IMG/VR virus record: IMGVR_UViG_3300031631_000035
Location: 1-20,488 of that record
Strand: one strand, 5' to 3'
From: a virus
DNA length: 20,488 nt
Below, one piece after another: positions 12,254 through 17,657 of the stretch (positions within the stretch are counted from its first letter, which is position 1; each line of letters starts with the position of its first letter). A program made the position numbers and the translations under genes. The notes under the pieces are model-generated. The model saw only the letters and a list, made by a program, of their open reading frames with translations, searched no databases and was not told where the DNA came from.

Positions 12254-12565
12254 ATGGGGTATACATTACGGGAGAAAACACTACTGAGTGCAGTAGTAAC
12301 AGATACAGTGGGGACAGAAATAAATGTCAGTTTATATGGTGCATTGACTTTTCAGGTAATAGCAACAGGGGCACCCGCTGTGGCAACAGTAACAGTAGAG
12401 TGCTCGTTAAATGGAACAAATTGGGTAACATACAAGACATGGTCGGTGACGGTGGCAACATCGGATATATACGGTATAGATGGACAGCCTATGAAATATG
12501 TACGTGCTAGTGTTTCAAGTCACGCAAGTGGAACTTATAGCGTACTAATGTTAGCACGAGAGTAA
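12254..12565 (+). CDS. Small beta-rich virion protein (putative)
   Basis: ATG 12254 has TAGGAG just upstream (12241-12246), immediately after the terminator U-tract. The 103-residue product is nearly all beta-strand: Val-x-Thr-Val-Glu-Cys-Ser-Leu-Asn-Gly-Thr-Asn-Trp-Val-Thr-Tyr is the type of strand-turn-strand found in small jelly-roll or Ig-like phage head and tail proteins that describe 'sample versus ligand' style beta sandwiches. No signal peptide or helix-rich part is present. Placement between head and connector genes suggests a decoration or joining role. I cannot name a family, and the role is inference from composition and position. Confidence 0.55.
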   Translation: MGYTLREKTLLSAVVTDTVGTEINVSLYGALTFQVIATGAPAVATVTVECSLNGTNWVTYKTWSVTVATSDIYGIDGQPMKYVRASVSSHASGTYSVLMLARE

Positions 12566-12578
12566 AAAGGAGTAGTAA

Positions 12579-13103
12579 ATGTCATTTATTTCAGCCGATG
12601 GCACCGGATTATCCACGGCCACATCGTATACGACTTTAGCGTATGCAAATACTTATGCAGACTCTTTTTTCGATGAAGCTAGTTGGCTTCTTTTTGACGC
12701 ACTTGCAGACAGTTCAAAAGAGAGATTTTTAAACAGAGCTACGATGTATATCAATGATACATATTCTTTTGTAGGTGATAGAGGTAGTGCAGATCAGGCC
12801 CTCGAATGGCCGCGAGATTACGCGTATAATTCCGAAGGTGATGCAGTAACAGGTATTCCATCAGCAATTAAACAAGCTACGGTTCTTAGTGCGAAGAGAC
12901 TTTTAAATTCCACGGAGCTGAGTCCCGACTTAGAACGTGGTGGAGCAATAACGAGTGAGAAAATTGACGTAATAACTATTACTTATAGTGAAGGTGCATC
13001 AAGCTACACCAAGTTTACTGAGATAGAAAACTTATTGCGTACGTCAGGCTTAATAGAAGCCAACCGAAATGCAATTGTAAACGCTCGCCTAACATTGAGA
13101 TAG
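12579..13103 (+). CDS. Head-tail connector adaptor (DnaT-like family)
   Basis: The 174-residue product matches the phage family called 'putative DnaT-like ssDNA-binding protein', members of which are head completion adaptors docking under the portal. Evidence: Ala-Thr-Ser-Tyr-Thr-Thr followed by Ala-Tyr-Ala-Asn-Thr-Tyr-Ala-Asp (about 14-28), a Lys-Glu-Arg-Phe-Leu-Asn-Arg-Ala-Thr helix, the diagnostic Gln-Ala-Leu-Glu-Trp-Pro-Arg (about 73-79), and Ile-Pro-Ser-Ala-Ile-Lys-Gln-Ala-Thr leading into the last helices. The family name is historical; DNA binding is not implied in this context. AAGGAG precedes ATG 12579. The following genes are head closure and tail completion, so the connector cluster is intact. 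Confidence 0.8.
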   Translation: MSFISADGTGLSTATSYTTLAYANTYADSFFDEASWLLFDALADSSKERFLNRATMYINDTYSFVGDRGSADQALEWPRDYAYNSEGDAVTGIPSAIKQATVLSAKRLLNSTELSPDLERGGAITSEKIDVITITYSEGASSYTKFTEIENLLRTSGLIEANRNAIVNARLTLR

Positions 13104-13115
13104 GGTAAGGTAACC

Positions 13116-13508
13116 ATGGATTATACAGCATTAAAGACAAGAGTAAACAGTTTAATAAAACGCTATACGGAGTTGACAATCTCGTTTACTCGAACTGAGT
13201 CCACTACGGCATCAAAGATATATGACCCCGCTACAAACACCTTTAAATGGTACACAGATGGTTCTGAGGTGACTGCACCGACAGCTACTGATTATGAGGG
13301 ATATTGTATTGAAACTTTCACAAGTGATTATTTCAAAGCAAAGGGATATGTCAATGAATCAGATCGTACATTTATTACCAATGGTATACCAAAACTAAAC
13401 AAAAATGAAACCGTTACTATTGATGGCACTGCTTATACAGCTTATAGAGTAGCAACAGTGAATCCCGGTGGCACAGATGTATTATATAGAATTAATGTGA
13501 GGGTTTAA
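13116..13508 (+). CDS. Head closure / neck protein (putative)
   Basis: The 130-residue product has an N-terminal helix followed by a small beta-barrel pattern: Leu-Thr-Ile-Ser-Phe-Thr-Arg, a long loop of Asp, Thr and Pro, Tyr-Glu-Gly-Tyr-Cys-Ile, then Ile-Asp-Gly-Thr-Ala-Tyr-Thr-Ala-Tyr-Arg-Val and Val-Leu-Tyr-Arg-Ile-Asn-Val-Arg at the C-terminus. This strand order is typical of small head-tail joining proteins encoded between the adaptor and the gp10-like protein. It likely seals the portal channel after packaging. Start ATG 13116 follows GGGTAAGG, a weak SD close to the upstream stop. Assignment is by size, position and strand pattern rather than a catalytic motif. Confidence 0.65.
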   Translation: MDYTALKTRVNSLIKRYTELTISFTRTESTTASKIYDPATNTFKWYTDGSEVTAPTATDYEGYCIETFTSDYFKAKGYVNESDRTFITNGIPKLNKNETVTIDGTAYTAYRVATVNPGGTDVLYRINVRV

Positions 13509-13511
13509 TCA

Positions 13512-14030
13512 ATGGACACCTTTGGTAAACAAGTGGAAACAAGTGTTAATAAAATACTTGGTTCTATGAATAAAGTTCTACAGGAAACAACAGTGGAATT
13601 ATATTCTGATGCGGTGGTACGTACTCCTATTAAAGCAACTGATGCAATTAATTCATGGGGTGTTTCAATTAACACTTCTGATGGAGCAAGCAAATTAACG
13701 GTTTCTAGCAATGATGAAAAAGAAAGTGTGGCACAGCAGGTACACGCAGTGATTGCAGGTTCTAAACTAGCAGATAATTACTATTTGAAAAATGATATTT
13801 ACTATATACTTTTACTAGAGAATGGGGGTTATGCAGGTATACCACTTCATGAGCGAGACCCTTATCCACCTTGGTACCCTGCTAGTCAGTACCCACGACC
13901 TTTTACTTTGTTGACACAAGGAGCAAATGGGCCAATTTCAAAGAAAGCCCCAAAGGGTATGGTTAAAACTACTATGGCAGAATCTGCGAATGTTTTCAGA
14001 GACATGTGTACAAAATACGGGGGTAAATAA
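13512..14030 (+). CDS. Tail completion protein (HK97 gp10-like)
   Basis: The 172-residue product follows the HK97-gp10-like layout: an amphipathic N-terminal helix, Val-Arg-Thr-Pro-Ile-Lys-Ala-Thr-Asp-Ala-Ile-Asn-Ser-Trp (about 36-49, the conserved 'R-T-P-V-x-T-G-x-x-x-x-x-W' position), a beta hairpin, then Tyr-Tyr-Ile-Leu-Leu-Leu-Glu-Asn-Gly (about 97-105) and the closing Ala-Pro-Lys-Gly-Met-Val segment. These proteins sit at the neck and help join tail to head. The loop at 108-130, rich in Pro, Tyr and Trp, is longer than in HK97. The gene begins three bases after the previous stop and ends directly against the next start, so these genes are probably translated as a coupled set. Confidence 0.75.
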   Translation: MDTFGKQVETSVNKILGSMNKVLQETTVELYSDAVVRTPIKATDAINSWGVSINTSDGASKLTVSSNDEKESVAQQVHAVIAGSKLADNYYLKNDIYYILLLENGGYAGIPLHERDPYPPWYPASQYPRPFTLLTQGANGPISKKAPKGMVKTTMAESANVFRDMCTKYGGK

Positions 14031-14453
14031 TTGGCAAATACAGCACAGAATGATATAATTACGGTAATGCAAACTCCTTTGGCTTCACTAACAACTATCA
14101 GTGCAGGTAACATAGCGTATATAAATGACGACTACAAACCTGTTAGAGGTACTTCTTGGTTACAGTCTTGGATGTTTTTTACTGAGTCCACACAGGCTAG
14201 TTTAGGTACTACGGGGCAACAGCGTTATGATGGATACATGCAGATAGATGTGGCTGTACCGGTAGGAAATGGACGTACAGATGTGAACCCTATATTAGCA
14301 GAGTTGATGACAGCGTATAAAAGAGGCACTACATTGACTAATTCTGATATAAGTGTAGAATGTAAGAGAGCGTGGGAAAGCACCCCGTATAGTGGTGAAG
14401 GTTGGTACATCATACCGTTGAATGTTCGGTGGTATGCGTACACAGAGATATAA
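14031..14453 (+). CDS. Tail terminator protein (DUF4128-like)
   Basis: A TTG start at 14031 follows the upstream TAA without a gap; GGGGG (14019-14023) with a 7-nt spacer supports it. The 140-residue product has the tail-terminator pattern of an N-terminal helix, Tyr-Lys-Pro-Val-Arg-Gly-Thr-Ser-Trp-Leu (about 34-43), Leu-Gly-Thr-Thr-Gly-Gln-Gln-Arg-Tyr-Asp-Gly (about 57-67), Val-Pro-Val-Gly-Asn-Gly-Arg-Thr-Asp, a helix, and a final strand Trp-Tyr-Ile-Ile-Pro-Leu-Asn-Val-Arg-Trp. Such proteins cap the tail tube once it reaches the length set by the tape measure. The location just before the tube genes is the expected one. Confidence 0.78.
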   Translation: MANTAQNDIITVMQTPLASLTTISAGNIAYINDDYKPVRGTSWLQSWMFFTESTQASLGTTGQQRYDGYMQIDVAVPVGNGRTDVNPILAELMTAYKRGTTLTNSDISVECKRAWESTPYSGEGWYIIPLNVRWYAYTEI

Positions 14454-14466
14454 ATAAAAGAATAAA

Positions 14467-14483
14467 TTTGGAGGACAATTATG
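14467..14483 (+). promoter_or_regulatory. Strong ribosome binding site of the first tail tube gene
   Basis: GGAGGA (14470-14475) lies five bases before ATG 14481 within the context TTTGGAGGA...AATTATG, which nearly copies the capsid gene's site at 9560-9577. It fits the high output needed for a tube subunit. Confidence 0.7.
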
Positions 14484-15428
14484 AGTTTTAGTTCAGGGTC
14501 GCAAAGAGACCTATATTTTAAAAAAGAAGTTACATATGGAACAGTAGACCCTACCGCAGGTGGAACTGTCTACGCAGGATTTGAGGAAATACGTAACACA
14601 GAGGATTCAATCAGTTTAGTTAGAGATAACTTTGTATCTGATGAACGTAGAGGGGATAGAGGTATTCACGACATGAGGTTGGGAAACAGACAACCGGCAG
14701 GGGATATTGGATTTGAATTAAGTTATGATTCATTTAATGAATTTCTAGCAGGTGCATTTTGTAGTGCATGGGCAGGTGCAGGTAGTTTAATTTTAAAGAA
14801 GGGTACTACACTATCTTCATACTCAGTAGCTAAGGTATTTTCTGATTTGCCTGAGTATCAGTTATATACAGGTGGAGTAATCAATACCATGTCGTTGGAC
14901 ATCAATCCAAACGCAATGGTAACGGGTTCATTTGGTATGATTTTCAAAGGCATGACAAGTGGGAGCACAGCATATGTAACAAGTCCTACGGCAACAGGCA
15001 CAAATAGACCTTTTGATGGATTTACAGGGTTAATTACTGAAGGCACAGGAGCAGGGGTAACCATAGGGGTTGTTTCCGCCCTTAGTTTGAGTTTAGATAA
15101 TGGATTTGAACGAAACTTCGTATTGATGAACGATGAAAATCCACAGGTTACATGGGGAAAATCAAATGTAACAGGTAGCATGACATTGTACTTTGAAGAT
15201 ACAACCGAGTATGACAAATTTGTTGGGGAAACAGAATCAGGGTTAACCATAACCTTAGATGATTTAGAGGCAGGTGGAAACACATATATAATCAATCTTC
15301 CTCGTATCAAATATACGAGTGCTGATGCACCTGTAAACAGTGATGGTGCTACAATGATAACAATGAACTTCCAAGCACTTGATGATGTAACTGCGGAATC
15401 GAATATAGTTATCACGAAATCATCATAG
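14481..15428 (+). CDS. Tail tube protein 1 (compact paralog)
   Basis: The 315-residue product is a major tail tube subunit candidate. It shares long stretches with the next protein: the Ser-Ser-Gly-Ser-Gln-Arg-Asp-Leu start, the block Glu-Ile-Arg-Asn-Thr-Glu-Asp-Ser-Ile-Ser (35-45), Asp-Glu-Arg-Arg-Gly-Asp-Arg-Gly-Ile-His-Asp-Met-Arg (54-66), Tyr-Thr-Gly-Gly-Val followed by Met-Ser-Leu-Asp-Ile-Asn-Pro-Asn-Ala, and Tyr-Thr-Ser-Ala-Asp near the end. The arrangement, with a conserved N-terminal strand-loop, central Gly-Ser-Phe-Gly-Met and C-terminal Met-Asn-Phe-Gln-Ala-Leu-Asp, is typical of the phage tail tube fold that stacks as hexameric rings. Position between tail terminator and chaperones agrees. 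Ten residues (96-105) replace the large insertion of the second copy, so this version is the likely ancestral form and, by its stronger SD, the main subunit. Confidence 0.82.
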   Translation: MSFSSGSQRDLYFKKEVTYGTVDPTAGGTVYAGFEEIRNTEDSISLVRDNFVSDERRGDRGIHDMRLGNRQPAGDIGFELSYDSFNEFLAGAFCSAWAGAGSLILKKGTTLSSYSVAKVFSDLPEYQLYTGGVINTMSLDINPNAMVTGSFGMIFKGMTSGSTAYVTSPTATGTNRPFDGFTGLITEGTGAGVTIGVVSALSLSLDNGFERNFVLMNDENPQVTWGKSNVTGSMTLYFEDTTEYDKFVGETESGLTITLDDLEAGGNTYIINLPRIKYTSADAPVNSDGATMITMNFQALDDVTAESNIVITKSS

Positions 15429-15438
15429 GGGGTGAGTT

Positions 15439-16875
15439 ATGGGCGATTTTAGTTCAGGGTCACAAAGAGACCTTTTTTACACATTAGAAGACAGCTTTGG
15501 TTCAGGGCCTAGTGTTCTGAACATGGCTGAAATAAGAAATACTGAAGACTCCATTAGTTTAGTAAGAGACAATTTTGTTTCCGATGAACGCCGTGGTGAC
15601 AGAGGTATTCATGATATGAGGCTAGGCAATAAACAGCCTGCCGGAGATATGGGATTTGAATTAAGTTTTGATGAATATGACAGATTAATACCATTAGCAC
15701 TTTGCAGTGACTTGGCGGCAAATACGGTTATCACTACAGATATGACAGCCACTTATATAGATAAAGATACAGGTGTTATGACTTCAACAGGAGAAACATT
15801 TGTAGCAAAGGGATTTGAGGTAGGGGATAAAGTAGTTACAACGGGTTGGAGTGATGGCGGAAACAATGGTACATTTACTATAAATGCAGTTACTGAAGAA
15901 ACTATGACACTTTCACCTATTACAGGCTTAGTAACAGTGGCAGTAGGGGATGCAGAAGCAACAGTAGATTTAGCGGCATGGAGTCCTTGGACAGCACCTT
16001 ATACTGATTTATCGGTATCGGTAGTAGCAACAATAACGGTAAATACATTTGTACGTGCAGGTGGTAGTTGGATTACAGACGGAGTACGAGTTGGGGATGC
16101 AATAACAACTACAACTTTTGATGTTGAAGCAGGAAACAATTTAACTACTTATGTAACTGCTTTATCAGCATTGACTATGACGGTAGCAGGAGCACTTACT
16201 ACAGCTATTGCAGATGTAGGAGTATTTAACACAACTGCAAGAGAAATAAAGAAAGGAACAACGGTAAGAAGTCTAGTAGTGGAAAAGGCTTACACAGATA
16301 TAGCAGAGTATCAGAAATACACAGGTGGAGTTGTAAACACGATGTCGTTGGACATCAATCCAAATGCTATGGTAACAGGTTCTTTTGGAATGTTATTCAA
16401 AGATGCGGCAAACAGTACATCAGCGTATCACAGTGGAACACCTGTGGTAACGACCGCTAATAGACCTTTTGATGGGTTTAGTGGGTACATAAATGAAGCA
16501 AACGCCGCAAACGCATTAGCAAGTGGCATGAGCATTAGTTTAGACAACGGGTTTGAACGAAACTTTGTATTAATGGCAAATACTTGTCCTCAAATGACAA
16601 GTGGTAAATCAAATGTAACGGGGTCAATAACTTATTACTTTCCTGACCAAGTACTTTATAACAAGTTTGTTAATGAAACAGAATCTAGTCTTGAAGTAAG
16701 ATTTGTAGATGATGACTTAGAAGGATTTATTGTTACATTACCAAGAATAAAATACACCAGTGCTGATACCCCTGTCAATAGTGACGGAGCAGTTATTAAC
16801 ACAATGAATTTTCAAGCACTTGATGACTCAACAGAGGCTTCAAACATAATTATTAGGAGACAACCTGCGGTATAA
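15439..16875 (+). CDS. Tail tube protein 2 (paralog with an inserted tandem-repeat domain)
   Basis: The 478-residue product is a tandem duplicate of the preceding tube protein, alignable from residue 4 to about 90 and again from Lys271-Lys-Gly-Thr-Thr to the end. At DNA level a 23-base stretch encoding the Met-Ser-Leu-Asp-Ile-Asn region is identical (14889-14911 and 16342-16364). Between Cys89-Ser90 and Lys271 it holds about 180 residues where the first copy has 10. The gene has its own good SD (GGGGGTGAG before ATG 15439), so both proteins should be made. It may form decorated rings within the tube, a distinct segment near one end, or an alternative tube. The fold assignment is firm because of paralogy; the division of labour is inference. 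Confidence 0.8.
   Translation: MGDFSSGSQRDLFYTLEDSFGSGPSVLNMAEIRNTEDSISLVRDNFVSDERRGDRGIHDMRLGNKQPAGDMGFELSFDEYDRLIPLALCSDLAANTVITTDMTATYIDKDTGVMTSTGETFVAKGFEVGDKVVTTGWSDGGNNGTFTINAVTEETMTLSPITGLVTVAVGDAEATVDLAAWSPWTAPYTDLSVSVVATITVNTFVRAGGSWITDGVRVGDAITTTTFDVEAGNNLTTYVTALSALTMTVAGALTTAIADVGVFNTTAREIKKGTTVRSLVVEKAYTDIAEYQKYTGGVVNTMSLDINPNAMVTGSFGMLFKDAANSTSAYHSGTPVVTTANRPFDGFSGYINEANAANALASGMSISLDNGFERNFVLMANTCPQMTSGKSNVTGSITYYFPDQVLYNKFVNETESSLEVRFVDDDLEGFIVTLPRIKYTSADTPVNSDGAVINTMNFQALDDSTEASNIIIRRQPAV
15709..16248 (+). repeat. Insertion in tail tube 2: two related beta-rich repeats
   Basis: Relative to tail tube 1 this stretch encodes an additional domain pair. Unit one (residues about 100-178) contains Gly-Phe-Glu-Val-Gly-Asp-Lys-Val, then Asn-Asn-Gly-Thr-Phe-Thr-Ile-Asn-Ala-Val and Met-Thr-Leu. 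Unit two (about 195-262) contains Gly-Val-Arg-Val-Gly-Asp-Ala-Ile, Gly-Asn-Asn-Leu-Thr-Thr-Tyr-Val-Thr-Ala-Leu and Met-Thr-Val in the same order. The Val-Gly-Asp turn plus Asn-Asn and Met-Thr strand is the shared core. Such surface beta modules on tail tubes are usually exposed outside the tube and may touch the host surface. Confidence 0.65.
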
Positions 16876-16908
16876 ATTGTGGGTATAGATAAACAATAGG
16901 AGAACAAA

Positions 16909-17310
16909 ATGGGAAAAATGGTAGATTTAAGTAAATTTTCAGTAAAAGAATTATCGAATGAAGGTGTAGTATTTAAACTTATAGACGACTTTGGTATAAT
17001 TGTCGATGAGGGTGATGAAGTTCCGATCGACTTTGTTCTATATGGAGCAGATGCGAAGAAGATTTCAAAAGCACGGGCAACATACAATGCTGTGTTAGAG
17101 ATTAAGAATGTCAAGGCACACAAGAAAGAAGCGGCATCAATGGTATTTATAGGTGCATGTGTACGTTCATGGAGCGATTTCATGTATGCGGGCGAAGTAG
17201 TCAAAGACGGTGATGTGAATGCGTTAACAGTGTTCTTAGAAGATTGCCCAATGTTTAGAGATCAAATTATTGAATTTGTATTTGCACGTGACAATTTTTT
17301 AGCGAGCTAA
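16909..17310 (+). CDS. Tail assembly chaperone, short form (lambda G-like)
   Basis: The 133-residue in-frame product starts at ATG 16909 behind TAGGAG. Acidic N-terminal half (Val-Asp-Glu-Gly-Asp-Glu-Val-Pro-Ile-Asp) and helical C-terminal half with Glu-Asp-Cys-Pro-Met-Phe-Arg-Asp-Gln-Ile are usual in the first chaperone of siphophages, which coats the tape measure and recruits tube subunits. The strongest evidence is context: it lies between tube and tape measure genes, and three codons before its stop is a T TTT TTA slippery heptamer leading into a second open frame. Most ribosomes would stop at TAA 17308-17310 to make this short form; a minority would make the fused long form. Confidence 0.78.
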   Translation: MGKMVDLSKFSVKELSNEGVVFKLIDDFGIIVDEGDEVPIDFVLYGADAKKISKARATYNAVLEIKNVKAHKKEAASMVFIGACVRSWSDFMYAGEVVKDGDVNALTVFLEDCPMFRDQIIEFVFARDNFLAS

Positions 17311-17333
17311 GACAGCAATTACACGAGGCTGTC
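17295..17333 (+). promoter_or_regulatory. Programmed -1 ribosomal frameshift signal (slippery heptamer plus hairpin)
   Basis: T TTT TTA (17295-17301) is in the correct phase relative to ATG 16909: codons TTT and TTA slip to TTT and TTT. Nine bases later GACAGC (17311-17316) pairs exactly with GCTGTC (17328-17333) around an 11-nt loop, a plausible stimulatory hairpin at the usual distance. The zero-frame stop TAA (17308-17310) lies in the spacer. Heptamer class, phase, spacing and the open -1 frame all agree. Confidence 0.82.
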
Positions 17334-17642
17334 GATGCTAAAATAGATTTAACATATCCAAAGAAAGACGGTACAATATTATATGACCATCTTATACAGG
17401 TAGAGAAATCAACAGGAAAAAGGGATACTTTATTAGATAAGGTATCCCCTCCTATATGCTATACTGATATTTGGGAAATGTATTGGAGAATTAGAAGGGG
17501 GGAGTCGTTGCAATGTAGTGAAATACTAGCATATAAGCTTCTTACCGAGGAAGAAATAGGACGATATGAGACGAACTTGTTGTTGATGATGGACGGTTTT
17601 GTTTCCTCTAAAATGGAAGCGAAGCGAAAGAGTGAGAGTTAA
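17301..17642 (+). CDS. Tail assembly chaperone, T extension made by -1 frameshift (long form spans 16909-17642)
   Basis: This frame adds 113 residues to the first 131 residues of the short chaperone, giving a predicted long form of 244 residues (lambda GT-like). It cannot easily be an independent gene: the frame opens at 17292 right after a TGA, and there is no ATG, GTG or TTG for the first 59 codons after the slip point; the first ATG at 17478 leaves only a fragment and has no SD. The product is helical with Gln-Gln-Leu-His-Glu-Ala-Val-Asp-Ala, Pro-Pro-Ile-Cys-Tyr-Thr, Trp-Glu-Met-Tyr-Trp-Arg-Ile-Arg-Arg, Ala-Tyr-Lys-Leu-Leu-Thr-Glu-Glu-Glu-Ile and a basic tail. In lambda-like phages the T domain binds the tail tube protein while G binds the tape measure. 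It ends 15 bases before the tape measure ATG. Confidence 0.78.
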   Translation, partial: SELRQQLHEAVDAKIDLTYPKKDGTILYDHLIQVEKSTGKRDTLLDKVSPPICYTDIWEMYWRIRRGESLQCSEILAYKLLTEEEIGRYETNLLLMMDGFVSSKMEAKRKSES

Positions 17643-17657
17643 GAGGTGGTTTAACAC

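Noticed and set aside
14858-15415. 185-codon minus-strand open frame inside tail tube 1
   Set aside because: Antisense shadow of a gene whose protein is confirmed by its paralog; no recognisable domain and no minus-strand neighbours.
14454-16908. Tail sheath gene (which would indicate a myovirus)
   Set aside because: The two genes here are tube paralogs of 315 and 478 residues; the larger size of the second is explained by an insertion, and no sheath-like motifs are seen.
17478-17642. Independent small gene starting at ATG 17478
   Set aside because: There is no SD, it uses only the end of the open frame, and the frameshift site accounts for the whole frame.
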